NCBI GenBank assembly: GCA_025403435.1
Contig: CM046340.1
Coordinates: 27,722,210-27,786,209 of the forward strand
DNA length: 64,000 bases
Reading direction: 5' to 3'
Source: Artocarpus heterophyllus
Taxonomy: Eukaryota > Streptophyta > Magnoliopsida > Rosales > Moraceae
Shown here piece by piece: positions 1 to 12,443 of the stretch. Under the pieces are notes generated by a model. The model made no database searches and was not told the DNA's origin. It worked only from the letters and a program-made list of their open reading frames with translations. Position numbers and translations under genes: made by a program. Each line of letters begins with the position of its first letter. Positions within the stretch are counted from its first letter, which is position 1.

Positions 1-59
1 TATTGTCTATTTGAATTGTCCCAAAAATAAAATTAAAACTGTACATTTTTTGGAGAAAT

Positions 60-250
60 TTCCAGCTCTCTACCGGCAAGCCGATCTGGGTGATCGGCCT
101 GTCGGTCATGACCCATCGGCCTATCAATGCATGAAAGATCGGCCTACCAAATTGGAAGTTTGGCTTGCCGCTAGAGCCTCTTGATTTTTGCCCCACTGTC
201 GGCCTACTGAATTGTGACCATCAGCTTGCCGAACTAGAAGGCTCGGCATG
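60..250 (-). repeat. GC-rich palindromic motif cluster in the leader, copy 1
   Basis: Several degenerate copies of a TCGGCAGGCCGA-like motif (on the element's strand) spaced by 10-25 bp, in otherwise AT-rich sequence. The same cluster is present in the leaders of copies 2, 3 and 4. Confidence 0.75.
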
Positions 251-747
251 CCGATTGGGCAGAAATCACCCATTCCGAAAAATACAATTTTTAATGCAAT
301 TCATCAATTTTATTTTCAGCAATTCAAAAACTTAAAATTAGAGACTCAGGAAATACCTGAAAGTGCTGTCATCTATCTTCTAGATCCATCTTCTCCGAAT
401 AATTATTTAATTATAAAATTTTTTCAAATTTAAAATTAAATAATAATTTCTTGACGGAGATGATAGTCCGCCATCTAATTACATGAAAGACCTAGATACA
501 CATTCTAACCTCTAAGAAACCATAACTGGTATAAATTAATTAATTAATAATTAATTAAATAACAATTTAATCAACCATAATTAATTAATGAATATTCACC
601 ACATAATCCATGACAACATATAAAATTATATAGAAACCTAGAGTGCCAACTCTTTATAAAATTAAATTCAAGCATATGAGAGATTAAGATCACTAAATTT
701 ATACATATAGTATGATCACAAACTTATAAATTTATGTAAAAACCATG

Positions 748-759
748 GCTCTGATACCA
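748..759 (-). promoter_or_regulatory. Primer-binding site, initiator tRNA-Met type
   Basis: The minus strand reads TGGTATCAGAGC two bases after the LTR end. This is the standard plant copia primer site, complementary to the 3' end of initiator tRNA-Met. Confidence 0.85.
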
Positions 760-761
760 AT

Positions 762-3162
762 TGTTGGAAAAATTATACACAACGAAATTTTAAAAAATTT
801 TATATCAGAGTATTTTCTAAAACACAAGTTTGATATGCTATATGCATAAATTAACCAGATCTTACTAAACTTTGAATGTTGAAGAACTCGCATAATCTGT
901 GAAGAGAAGTAACGTTCCAGAAGAGCCTCTACCAACTAGTCTTCTTTGCTATTCTCTATCCATGATTGGAGTGAGTGTGGGCTCACACGTACAGCTCTTC
1001 CTCTAGGTGACTCTCCTTCCAACTAATTGAAAGAACCCAAAGCAAGTGTTCGTGATTTGTGAACAAGAGCTCTCGGGGAGTTTTAGATTCTCACCAGTGG
1101 AGTATGTCTCTTAATCTCTCAATTGATCTAAATAACTCTTAAGATCCACTCCCTATTTATAGAGATTAGGTCTAGGGTTAGTCCTTATCAGATTATGTAA
1201 GGACTAACCCTATTTATAGAGATCCACTCCCTATTTATAGGGTTAGTCCCTATTTATAGAGATCTAGATTCTCACCAGTAACGTTCCAGAAGAGCCTCTA
1301 CCAACTAGTCTTCTTTGCTATTCTCTATCCATGATTGGAGTGAGTGTGGGCTCACACGTACAGCTCTTCCTCTAGGTGACTCTCCTTCCAACTAATTGAA
1401 AGAACCCAAAGCAAGTGTTCGTGATTTGTGAACAAGAGCTCTCGGGGAGTTTTAGATTCTCACCAGTGGAGTATGTCTCTTAATCTCTCAATTGATTTAA
1501 ATAACTCTTAAGATCCACTCCCTATTTATAGAGATTAGGTCTAGGGTTAGTCCTTATCAGATTATGTCTCAAAAATTCGAATCAAAATCAAATTTGGATC
1601 AATATTTGATAAAATCCACGTTAAAATGCGTAATCTTATCCTTCGCACATCGGCAGGCTGAACTGCCTAATCGGTAGGCCAAACTTGCCCATCGGTAGGC
1701 TGCACTTGAGGATCGGCATACTAAACTGTCGAAAAATTATCTCAGCGAATCTTTTATTTTTCACCCGAGATTCTATAGGATAAAGTCTCAGTTTTAATTC
1801 AAATAGCCTAATAGAAAAGTTATCTAATTAAAACAACTTTATCTAGATAATCTCTAAGAAAATAAATAAATTCCTAATAATTCTACAAGTTTATCTTGAT
1901 TAATTTATTCAAAATTAAATCAACTGATAAACAGACAAGTATTATCCGATCCCAATAATTCAACAAGTTTATCTTGAATTAATTTTATCACAAAATTAAT
2001 TCAACCGATAAACAGACATAAATTATTTGATTCATCCAAATTTCAACCAATCTAATAAATATGAGATAAGTCACCAATTATTAGAAAAGCATGCCGTATT
2101 GTTACAGAATGTTGTGAGCTAGCAAAGAGGACCAAATGGACCTATATAGTTTAAGCTCCTGATAATTACGAAACCCAATATCCCAGATATACATTTCATA
2201 ATTATCAACTCCAATGCTACTCCACTAAAAGCTTGGAGCTGCACTCTCGAACTACATAGAATTACGAAGCCTGTATAGCTAAGTCTTCATGACATATTAT
2301 AGTGTATTGTATCCCTATAGGATTATGCATAACCAGCTTAAGGGCAAGTTCTGTCTTACCTTCCCGATTATTTTTATCTTACGTTCCATTATCTCACCAT
2401 CGGAAAACTTACCATCTAAAGACAGTATACCATTCGGTCACACCTATGTATCCAAATGGTTGAGCGCTCAAGTTTTTCAATTACAAGATAACACATATAA
2501 GAAGATATCACTACTCCTAAAGAGGAGCTATGGATTCCATATCTATGAATAACAAGTCTACGCTATCAAGAGTCATGCCTTCAATGTACTGGCATGCATA
2601 CTACTATTAAGATATGGGTGTCACCCTTTGGTACATCAAAGGACACAGTTTAAGACAACGGGCCCATTATTCATCTCAATATTAAGATACAATACAAATG
2701 ATTATCTAAAGTGAATTAATTTGCCGAGACAGAATTATTAATCCAAATCAATTCACTTTATGCCCCAATCCAACACATCATCACCTATGACAACGTACCA
2801 TTGTTTCTATTCATGGAGTCCACCTCCGATGGTTAAGACAAACCATCTCCCAATAGGGATATAGACAACATAACAATCTTTACATGGATAAAGCACCCAA
2901 CTTTATTCCCTCGATTGCGGATCTTATGATTTAGACCGTCACCTTAAGAATCATGTCTTCCGCATAATCTGTCCATCATATGCCCAATTCTTAAAGGTTT
3001 AGACTGACAGTCTCAGACTTTTGTTTACTTAACATACATTCAACAAATATGAATGTAAAGAGGAAAAGATTTGGTATATAAACAATGAATAAATTCTTTA
3101 TTGATAAAAATGTCTCCAAATACTTATTACATTTTTACTCCTTAGGGCATACATGTCGAACA
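762..3162 (-). repeat. 5' LTR of RLC-A copy 1, enlarged by an internal duplication
   Basis: Boundaries come from alignment with the 2034-bp LTRs of copy 3: TGTT at the 3162 end, and the end next to the primer site at 762. The length is 2401 bp, about 370 bp longer than the family norm. The excess is accounted for by the direct duplication at 908-1567. An antisense ORF shared by most LTRs of the family lies at 2289-2552. Confidence 0.85.
908..1567 (-). repeat. Near-perfect direct duplication of LTR promoter/R region with extra TATA boxes
   Basis: About 290 bp (908-1198) recurs at 1276-1567; I saw one mismatch. The unit covers the TATA region and the transcribed start of the LTR. The 77-bp joint holds further scrambled pieces. 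The TATA-box block CTATTTATAG occurs five times (1153, 1210, 1231, 1250, 1522) where the other LTRs have one TATA box. Confidence 0.85.
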
Positions 3163-3268
3163 TTAATTCTATCATACTCATATGAATTTCAAAATTTGGG
3201 CTCAAGGAAGATGATTAGCAATGCTAGAGAATTTAAAGGGCTCCATCTGCTAGACATGGACTATTCCC

Positions 3269-6200
3269 TTGGAAAACAAACTCAATGCAATTTGTTTTCT
3301 TATTCCTACTTTAGTTTTTCAATCTAATAGGGATTTAGTTTTTGTTTCTATTTTTGATCAAAATATGTTGTGGCACTGTAGGTTAGGCCATCCAAGTTTC
3401 CTATACTTGAAATGTTTGTTTAAATCTTCATTTAGTATTAAAAGTGTTGAGTTCTTTTCATTGTGAAGTGTATCCATTGCCTAAACATTGTCGAAATCCT
3501 TAACCTGTACAACCCTATAAAGCATCACATCATTTTTTAAGCATTCATAGTTATATATGGGGACCATCAAGAATTTAAAATATTTCTTATTCTTGTTAGC
3601 CTATTTCATTTATTGATGATCACACTAAGACAACATGGCTATTTCTAATAAAGAATCAGAAGAGTGGTAACATGTTCATAAATTTTCACTCTACGAGGAA
3701 GACAAAATTTCAAGCAAAAGCCAAGTTTTTAGTACTGATAATGCTAGAGAGTACTTCCATTAAATTCTTGCGGATTATTTTGCTAAAAATGGAATTGTTC
3801 ACTATAGTTCTTGCATAGACACTCCACAACAGAATGGGGTTACCGAACGAAAAAACAGACATCTCTTAGAAGTAGCTAGATCTCTTATGTTTACATCCAA
3901 TGTTCCTAAATATTTATTGAGGGAAGTAGTTCAAAGACCATTATATCTCATTAACAAAATGCCAACTAGGGTCCTAAATTTCCAAACTCCAATCAATTCA
4001 CTCCTGAAAATATTTCCTCACACCAGAATTATTTCAACCATTCGACCAAAAAATTTCGAGCGCTTTTGCATTTGTTCACATTCATCAATAGCATAAGAGT
4101 AAATTGGATCCTAAAGCTTTAAAATGTATGTTCTTGGGATATTCAGCCATGCCAAAAGGGTATAAATGCTATTCCCTAGTCACCAAAAAAATTTTGTTTC
4201 AATGGGCGTTACCTTCTTTGAGCACCTACCATTCTTTCCCAAAACTCATCTTGAGGGGAAGATTGATTTAACTCAAGATCAGTTTTGGATGATCATGTTA
4301 CCGAGTCCAATTTATTCCCATCAAGATCGTCAGAAACTCAAAATGTGTCAAATCCTAGGTCTAGTTGTTCAAGGTCCACTCTGTCAACTCCGTTATCCAT
4401 GTTGGGTCAAAGTTTGAGGCACCACTTGGTCAACCACATTTGGACATTGTCATTCCCTCTCCAAGTTGGTCACCACAAAAAAAATCATTATCAGTCATGT
4501 CTCCCCCAAAATCTCCAATTCAAAAACTTGCAATATACCTGAGTTTCGTGTTTATTCAAGGAAGTGAAAGCAACAAAAGCTGAGCCCTCCACTTCTCTCT
4601 AGTGTTACCAAAAGCCTAATTCGGGCCCTATAATCACAGAAAATCAACCAGGTAATACAGCTTTTAACTCTAGAAATGAGAATACCAATAGTGATCTTGA
4701 GATTTTAGTTGCAACTAGAAAAGGGGTCCGTTCATGTACCAAGCACCCTATTTATAATTTCATCCCTTATAACAAGTTATCTCCAAGGCATTTAGCATTT
4801 GTTACTAGTTTATCAAGGGAAGAAATTCCAAACAATACACAAGAAGCAATGGATAAACCAGAGTGGAGACTTGCAGTAAATAAATAGATGAATGTTCTCA
4901 AGAAAAACTAGACTTGGGAGATTGCAGAGCTTCCAAATGGCAAGGCTTAGGTTGTAATAGGATCTTTAGTGTGAAATACAAGTCAAATGGCAGTATGGGG
5001 CAATATAAAGCTCTTCTTGTGGTGAAAGGGTTCATACAGACATATGGAATTGATTACTAAAGGACTTTTGCACCGGTGGCAAAGTTAAATACAATTTGTC
5101 TCCTCTAATCTCTAGTTGCTAATCTTGACTAGCCACTTCACCAACTAGATGTGAAGAACCCCTTTCTAATTAGAGACTTGGATAAAGAAATGTATATGAA
5201 TAGGGTGTTTGGTTGTTGGTTAAAACCAATTGGTTCTAACAGTTCTAACCAACAAATAATAAAAAACTCTCACATGCTACAGTAAAGACAAAAAGTGGCT
5301 AGAGTGTAAAGCTCTCACATGCTATTATGTTTCTAACCAAAATTGGTTCTAACTATTGGTTCAGCCACACTTTCCAAACACTCTAAAAGATTCCTCTTGG
5401 ATTCAAGAATGCTAAGAATGACAACAAAGTGTGCAAATTGCATAAATCACTGTACGGCTTTGAGCAATCCCCTTAAGCCTTGTTCAATCAGTTCACTAAG
5501 GTAATTAAGTGACATGGCTTTGCTCAAGGACAGTTAGATCATACTCTCTTCTTCAATCATTCTCCTGCAGGTAAGTTTGTCAGTCTTATTGTTTATGTAG
5601 ATGACGTTATCATCATAGGAGACGACTTTGAAGATGTACATAGATTAAAAATACTTCTACCCCACAAATTTGAAATCAAGAATCTCAGGGTTCTTAAGTA
5701 CTTCCTTGGAGTGGAGGTGACTCGGTCAAAAAAAGGGCATTTTGTGTCTCAACATAAATATGTTCTTGATTTACTTGGGAGACAGGTAAGCCAAGATGCA
5801 AACCCGTGGACACACCCATGGAAGCTAATTGCAAACTCGGGTTAAAGGAAGATAGTCCTCCAGTTGACGAGGGAAGATATCAAAGGTCGGTAGGAAAACT
5901 TATCTTCCTCTTACATACTCAGCTAGATATTGCTTTTCCAATCAATGTTGTAAGTTAGTTTATGAAGAATCCCATTGCAGAACATATGGAAGCCGTTTAT
6001 CGAATCCTTATATACTTGAAGAGAACTCTAGGTAAAGGACTGTATTTCAAGAAAGGTTCTAAGAGAAGTATTGAGGTTAATTCATATACAAATTGAGCAT
6101 GCTCCATCATAGATCAAAGATCCATGTTAGGTTATTGTTCATATGATTGGGGTAATCTAGTTACATGAAGGAGTAAGAAATAGTCCGTTGTTGCATAGAA

Positions 6201-6520
6201 CAATGTCAAGGCTGAGTTAAAGGCAATGGCTTAATGTATATGTGAAGGTTTGTGGCTAAAGCGGTTGCTTGAAGAGTTGAGAGTACTAGCCAATAAGGAA
6301 ATGGAATTGTTGTGTGACAATCAGGTAGCTATAAAGAGTAAAAGAATCCAATCCACTAGATCAAACCAAGCATGTTGAGATCGACCATCACTTCATCAAA
6401 GAGAAGGTAGACACTAGAGACATCGAGTTGACTTACACTAACTAGTATGTAGACAGCAGAAATTCTTACCAAGGCCTTGTTCAAAGCAATTTTTGAAGAC
6501 ATGACTTACAAGCTAGCATG
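3269..6520 (+). pseudogene. Broken copia pol (integrase, reverse transcriptase, RNase H)
   Basis: In several frames the plus strand shows: the GAG-pre-integrase block with WHCRLGHPSFLYLK (about 3370-3430); an integrase core ending in the [14 protein letters not shown] motif (about 3820-3860); the integrase C-terminal GYS.MPKGYKCY block (about 4136-4172); reverse transcriptase from about 4900, with a FIVYVDDVII-type catalytic box near 5590-5615; and RNase H with a LLCDNQ-like segment near 6310-6330. Stops and frameshifts occur throughout, and the MITE at 5202-5384 splits the segment before the YGFEQSP block. No protein can be made. The product would have been the integrase/reverse transcriptase part of a copia polyprotein. 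Confidence 0.8.
5202..5384. mobile_element. MITE (MITE-1), hAT-like termini
   Basis: A 183-bp insertion in the reverse-transcriptase remnant with inverted ends AGGGTGTTTGG and CCAAACACTCT (one mismatch) and no coding capacity. Internal blocks such as CTCACATGCTA resemble the MITE split by RLC-A copy 2 at 10327-22509, so they probably belong to one family. Ends of this type suggest hAT, but I could not define a clean 8-bp target duplication. Confidence 0.7.
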
Positions 6521-6548
6521 ATTGGGATCTATAGCCAGCTTGAGGGAG

Positions 6549-6833
6549 TGTAGAAATCTAGATATTAGTAATTCCTAACTGATGTTCGGATCTTTAGGGG
6601 TCTTGTTATTTTCTTATTTTTATGTTTTATCCTTAAGCTGATAATTTGGTTTGTGTTATGGTAATTAGGAGATTTATATATCAAACTTAGTTAGGTCCTA
6701 GTTTGTAGGATAGGAGGTTGTTTTTTGTTTCCTAGTTTCACGATTGTACTCTTCTATAAGAACACAAAAGTATTCTTTTCCTTTCAATCGAATAAACAAT
6801 TCTCTCCAGAAAATATATTTGTTTTCTGCTTCA
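6549..6833 (+). repeat. Probable 3' LTR of RLC-B1
   Basis: It starts TGTAGAAATC directly after the purine tract GAGGGAG and ends near TTCTGCTTCA, a usual copia LTR terminus, with a CT-rich and AATAAA-containing end. There is no second LTR in the window to compare, so the right edge is approximate. Confidence 0.55.
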
Positions 6834-7005
6834 ATTTGGTCAATTAAGCCATCCACCTAGGGGATACCCAGCAACCAAGGACCACATTCCCCAAAATGTT
6901 TGATAAAATATTTTATGGACTTTCCACACAAAGGGACAATTTTTGAAAGTATGCCACATCCCTAAGAAAATAGTATTGTAGATCAAGATTAAGATTCTAA
7001 ACAAC

Positions 7006-7105
7006 CTCCAATAGATACACTAACAGGATCATTTGTTCCACCACCAAATGCTTCGAGAGAATCAGCAAAAATAGTGTCCCCATTACATGCTTCCCCGAGA
7101 GCTGT
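7006..7105 (-). pseudogene. Isolated exon resembling the BAR domain of AGD-type ARF-GAP proteins
   Basis: The minus strand has a pyrimidine-rich tract and CACAAG acceptor, a 100-nt open exon, and a GGAG/GTTGTT donor. The exon reads ALGEACNGDTIF followed by ADSLEAFGGG and NDPVSVSIGG. From memory this matches the BAR-domain exon of plant ACAP-type ARF GTPase-activating proteins (AGD1-AGD4 group), which act in vesicle traffic and bind membranes. I found no neighbouring exon on either side: downstream lies the copia LTR, upstream AT-rich DNA. It is therefore a relic or captured fragment. Identification rests on 33 residues. Confidence 0.55.
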
Positions 7106-7109
7106 CTTG

Positions 7110-7967
7110 TGAAAAAAAAAAAGAAATGGATTGTTAAACTTAGATTTGCATTATTTGGAACTTAAAATGTGAGAGAAAACAATATTACAATGAAACTAAG
7201 TAATATAAATTTCTTTTTAAAAACCAAAAACAAAAACAAAAACTTTATGGTTGCCATATTCTCCATCTCTAAATCCAATATATTTGAGTAGGAAATGTAT
7301 TAATCAAATGGAAAACAAAAACTAGCATTGTGCATGAAAGTAAAAAAGAAAAACTAAGTTAGAAGAAAAAAATGGAACATGTTGAAGAAGTTATAGTCGA
7401 TATATTTATTAGGGAAGGAAAAATAACCTAAGTCAATATCATCAAAAGAAGAAGAAGAAGAATGCTATAAAGATTTTAGCATTCCCAATTTCTCATCGCA
7501 CCAACCATCAAATGATGTAGATGGAAACAGTATCATTAGTAATGTCAAAGTCAGCTAAAGACCCAGTGAAAAAAATTAGAAACCTCAGAGTTGAGTACAA
7601 GGTTATCCGACGAAAGACCCATTCGACATACAACTTTCTAATTAAAGATTTAGATGTGGAGGAAGAATATTCGAGGATTCATGAAATGTATTAAAATGGA
7701 AATATAAAACTTCTTCCATATCAATGCATGAATGAAATATTGGTCCAAAGGAACACCAATGTTTGAGGAAAAATGTCAAGATTAACTGTTATTTTATGGG
7801 AGAGAGAAATTTGTCCCCTTTATGGGCTTATTCTTCTTAGAATATTTGAGACATATATTTTCTTTATTTTTCCTAATTGGAAGAATGTCTTGTATGTGTC
7901 TTTGTTTTGATTCTTGGTGTAAGGGACTCCTTGTTGTCAACACTTAATTTTGGTATTTGTATTTTTA
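7110..7967. other. Non-coding AT-rich stretch
   Basis: No reading frame, terminal repeat or recognisable element was seen. It may hold intron or flank sequence of the AGD-like relic at 7006-7105. Confidence 0.5.
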
Positions 7968-8171
7968 TAAAAGCTAATAGAAGGAGAAAAACAGTTTTAT
8001 CACTGCTTGGATTTTCTTAGAAAACCTTAAAATATTACACGGTTTTTACATCCTTTTTATACACAAATTTTAAACTAGAAAATCTACCTAACTTCCTAAC
8101 TAATAGGAGCTACCTAACTTCCCACAAATTAGGAAAGAATTATATCTCACAACACGACAAACATGCTAACA
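7968..8171 (-). repeat. 3' LTR of RLC-B2
   Basis: 204 bp. On the plus strand it starts TAAAAGCTAATAG and ends CATGCTAACA, matching 25136-25292. The purine tract AGCTTTTAGGGGAG (minus strand, 8172-8185) abuts it. Confidence 0.8.
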
Positions 8172-10326
8172 CTCCCCTAAAAGCTTGGAGTACAGATTGT
8201 ACATTCCAAGCTTGTCAAGTAATTTTTCAAACATTGGTCTAACAAGACCTTTAGTAAGAAGATTCGTAGCCTATTTTGAAGTAGAAACATAGGTAATGCA
8301 AATAGTTCTTTCCTCAATCTTCTCTTTAATGAAGTGTCGATCAACTTCAATATGTTTAGTTCTGTAGTGACGTACAAGATTATGAGATATACTTATTGTA
8401 GTTTTATTATCACAATAAAGCTTTAGAGGCCCCTGAACATCCAACATACGTTCTTCTAGGAGATTTTTAAGCCACAAAAGCTCACACATACCATGTGCTA
8501 ACGAATGTAATTCTACTTCAACACTACTTCTAGCTATAACTGTTGTTTCTTACTTTTTCGTGTTGCTAGGTTTCCCTAAACAAATGAGCAATACCCTGAT
8601 GTTGATCTCCTATCACTAACTAAACTTGCCCAATCTACATCTATGAAGGCTTCTAAACTTCTTGAATCATTCTTCGAGAAGAATAAGCCTCTTCTTGGAG
8701 TTCCTTTTAAATATATTAAAATCTGATAAGCAGCTTCCATGTGTTCTTTAGTTGAGTCATGCATGAAATGGCTTATACAACTAACTGCAAAACCAATATC
8801 GGGTCAACTATGAGCAAGATAAACTAGTTTACCACCTAACCTCTAGAATCTCCCCCCGTCTAGTGAACTACCTGAAACCTAAGTTTCCAGTTTCTTGCTA
8901 GGGTATCGATGTGTCAACAGGTTTACGTCCTAGCATTCTAGTTTCTTTTAACAAATCAAGAACATATTTTCTTTGTGATATAGAAATACCTGTATTGTTT
9001 CTAACAATCTCCATGCCCAAGAAATACCACAGGTTGCTAAGATCCTTCATCTCAAACTTTGAAGCTAGTCCCTTTTTAAGCCTTACAATTTCATCTTTAT
9101 CATCATCGGTAAGAATGATATCATCCACATAAACAGTAAGAATAGTAATTTTTCCATTCTTATGTTTATAGAGAAGTGTGTGATCTGCATGAGCTTGAAC
9201 ATACCCTTGTTGTCAGATGACTTTAGTAAAGCGATCGAACCATGCCTTTGGAGACTGTTTTAAACCATAAAATGATTTCTTCAGTTTGCATATCTTCCCA
9301 TTTTTGCCTTCTTTATTGAATCCATGTGGTAATATTATAAACACTTCCTCCTCTAGTTGTCTATTCAAGAATGCAATCTTGACATCAAGTTGCTAAAGTG
9401 GCACTCAAGGTTGGCTACTAAAGAAAGTAAAACCCACATGGTATTGATTTTTCCTACTAGAGCAAACATTTCTTGGTAATCAATACCATAGGTTTGAGTG
9501 TAACCTTTAGCTATTCACCTCACTTTATGACGTTTGATTGACCCGTCTGAGTTATGCCTAATAGTGAAGACTTATTTTCAACCAATACGGACCTTACCCT
9601 TAGGTCTATCTACAATTTTCCATGTTTTATTTTTCTCTAGAGCATGAATTTCTTCCAGTATGGCCTTTCTCCAAACTTCCTTTGCCATTGCTTCTTGTAT
9701 AGTCCTTAGAATTTCAACCTCTGATAAGTTACGAACAAGGGCCCTAAGCAATGTAGATAAATGCTCATATTCTACAAACTTTGAAATAGGACATTGGGTA
9801 TGCGTTCTAGTCTTTTCCTCATGGCAATAGGGATTTCAAGATTTAACTTGTTTATATTACTACTTGAATTCTAGTTAGAATGTTGGCAGTGAGAAGTGTC
9901 TGGTTCCTTTCCTTTTTTAGACCAATTCTTCTATGAGTAGGTTAAGTCAAATGATTGCAACTAATTTTTCTCAGTATGTTTTGGTTCCTGAATAATAGGT
10001 AGACTTTCTGATTTTCTGATTTTTCCTTATTCTCTATATTTTCAGGCATGGGGATTTTTTTTTTACTTTCTTGAATTTTTGAAAAATCGGGTGGGATATT
10101 TTTTCAGGTTGACTTTGAGAGATAGGCATGATTTGAATTAGATTCTCTGGTTGAGATAAGATCTGATTTTAGGTTGAATTTGGGTGACAGGAATGGTAGG
10201 AATGGAATTTTCTGGTTCAAAAAAGAAATTTAAAGAGGCCAGATTTGGGGAGTTTGAATTTTGAAACTGAGATGGTTTGATCTTATGAGAATCTGACTCT
10301 CTAGGAATAGATTTGGTAGTTGATTT
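8172..10326 (-). pseudogene. RLC-B2 pol, 3' part: reverse transcriptase and RNase H
   Basis: On the minus strand, reverse-transcriptase remnants run from about 9640 down to 8890. They include a YVDDIILTDDD catalytic box (about 9110-9135) and the following KFEMKDLSNLWYFLGMEI block. RNase H remnants follow (about 8770-8180), with WASLVSDRRSTSGYC and LYCDNKTTISISHN segments. Several frameshifts and stops separate these blocks. The region from about 9800 to 10326 is the integrase-reverse transcriptase linker and is heavily decayed. It joins the gag-integrase part at 22510-25014 once the nested DNA is removed. Confidence 0.8.
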
Positions 10327-10395
10327 AGAGGGTGTTTGGAAGGGTGGTGGGAACCGTTGTTAGAACCACTTTTACTATAGCATGTGAGAGCTTTA

Positions 10396-12429
10396 TGTTA
10401 GACATGTATGTCATAAGGAGTAAAAATGTAATATGTTTTTGGAGACATTTTTATCAATAAAGAATTTATTTATTATTCATATACCAAATCTTGTCTTCTT
10501 TCCATTTATATTTGTTGAATGTATGTTAAGTAAACAATAGTCTGAGACTATTGGTCTAAACCTTTAAGAATTGGGCATATGATGGATAGATTATACAGAA
10601 GACACGATTCTTAAGGTGACGGTCTAAATCATAAGATCCGCAATTGAGGGAATAAAGTTGGGCGCTTTATTCATATAAAGATTGTTATGTTGTCTATATC
10701 TCTATTGGGAGATGGTTTGACTTGGCCATCGGAGGTGGACTCCGTGAATAGAAACATTGGCATATTGTCATAGGTGACGATGTGTTAGATCGGGACATAA
10801 AGTGAATTGATTTGGATTAATAATTTTGTCTCAGCAAATCAACTTACTTTAGACAACCATTTGTATTGTATCTTAATCCTGAGATGAATAGTGAGCTCAT
10901 TATCTTGACTTGTGTCTTTTAATGTACTAAAGGGTCACACCTACATTTTTATAATGGTACGTATACCGGTACATTAGAGGCATGACTCTAGATAGCGTAG
11001 ACCTATTATTCATAGATATAGAGTCCATAACTCCTCTTTAAGAGTAGTGATATCCTCTTATATGCGTTATCCTGTAATTGAAAAACTAGAGCACTCAACC
11101 ATTTGGATACATAGGTGTAACTAAATGGTATACCGTCTTTGGATGGTAAGTTTTTGGATGGTAAGATAATGGAACGTAAGATAAAAATAATCGGTAAGGT
11201 AAAACAGAACTTGTCCTTAAGCCGGTTATAGATAATCCTATGGAGATATGATACATTATGATATGTCATGAAGACTTAGCTATACGGGCTTCGTAATTTT
11301 ATATACTTCGAGAGTGCTGCTCCAAGCTTTTAGGGGAGTAGCATTGGAGTTGATAATTATAAAATGTATATTTGGGATATTGGGTTTCATAATTATTGGA
11401 AGCTTGAACTATATAGGTCTATTTGGTCTCCTTTGCTAGCTCACAAAATCCTGTAACAATACAGCGTGCTTTTTCAATAATTGGTGACTTATGTTAGATT
11501 TATTAGATTGGTTGAAATTCAAAAAAATCAAATAATTCATGTTTGTTTATCGGTTGAATTAATTTTGTGACAAAATTAATTCAAGATAAACTTGTTGAAT
11601 TATTGGGATCGGATAATTCTTGTCTGTTTATTAGTTGATTTAATTTTAAATAAATTAAATCAAGATAAACTTGTAGAATTATTAGGAAATCATTTATTTT
11701 CCTAGAGATTATCTACATAAAGTTATTTTAATTAGATAACTTCTCTATTGGGTTATTTGAATTAAAACTGAGACTTTATCCTATGGAATATTTGGTGGAA
11801 AATAAAAGATTCATTGAGATTTTTTTTCGACAGTTCGGCATGCCGATCCTCAAGTTTGGCCTACCGATGGGGCAAGTTTGGCCTGCCTATTAGATAGATC
11901 GGCCTGCCTATCCATGGAAAAAAATTCACGCGTTTTCACGCGTATTTCATCAGATATTGATCCGAATTTGATTCTGATTCGAATTTTTGAGACATTATCT
12001 GATAAGGTCTGACCCTAGACCTAACCTCTATAAATAAAGAGTGAGTCTCATAAGTTATTTAGGTCAATTGAGAGATTAAGAGTGATACTCTATAGGTGAG
12101 AATCTAAAAACTCCCTAAGAGCTCTTGTTCACAAATCGCAAACACTAACTTTGGGTTCTCTCAATTGGTTGGAAGGAGAGTCACTTGGAGGAAGAGCTGT
12201 ATATGTAATCCCACACTCACTTCAATCGTGGATTGAGAAATAGCAAAGAAGGCCAGTTGGTTGAGGCTTTTCTAGAACGTTACTTCTCTTCATAGATTGC
12301 AGAAGTTCTTCGGCATTCAAAGGTTAGTAAGATCTGATTAATTTATGCATATAGCATGTTAAACTTGTGTTTTGGAAAATGCTCTGATATAAAAGTTTTA
12401 AAATTCTGCTGCGTACTATTTTTCCAACA
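10396..12429 (+). repeat. 5' LTR of RLC-A copy 2
   Basis: 2034 bp, TGTTAGACAT to TTTCCAACA, the same length as the copy 3 LTRs. A TATA box TATAAATA lies at 12029-12036, with the GGC(C)TGCC-type cluster about 120-200 bp upstream (11831-11915). The 87-codon antisense ORF is open at 11006-11269. Confidence 0.9.
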
Positions 12430-12431
12430 AT

Positions 12432-12443
12432 TGGTATCAAAGC
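12432..12443 (+). promoter_or_regulatory. Primer-binding site of RLC-A copy 2 (one mismatch)
   Basis: TGGTATCAAAGC, two bases after the LTR. The family site is TGGTATCAGAGC, so one base has changed. Confidence 0.85.

Larger units (their letters stand above)
1..3162 (-). mobile_element. RLC-A copy 1: 5' end of a minus-strand Ty1/copia element
   Basis: Read on the minus strand, this is the 5' LTR (3162 down to 762), a tRNA-Met-type primer site and about 750 nt of leader. The element then leaves the window on the left, so gag and pol are not visible. Both LTR and leader align with the complete copies at 10396-22398 and 38653-48354. The LTR starts TGTTCGACATG, against TGTTAGACATG elsewhere. The insertion interrupts the plus-strand copia that resumes at 3163, so the target duplicate should be TTAAT (3163-3167), with its partner outside the window. 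Many differences from copy 3 suggest an old or rearranged copy. Confidence 0.85.
3163..6833 (+). mobile_element. Decayed Ty1/copia element (RLC-B1), left part missing
   Basis: After the RLC-A LTR the plus strand runs through GAG-pre-integrase, integrase, reverse transcriptase and RNase H remnants in the copia order. A purine tract (AGCTTGAGGGAG) and a likely 3' LTR starting TGTAGAAATC at 6549 follow. The gag and protease part should lie beyond RLC-A copy 1, left of the window. Sequence signatures match the minus-strand element at 7968-25292 (for example the CRLGHPSFLY block), so the two are related families. A MITE sits in the reverse-transcriptase region. Confidence 0.8.
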
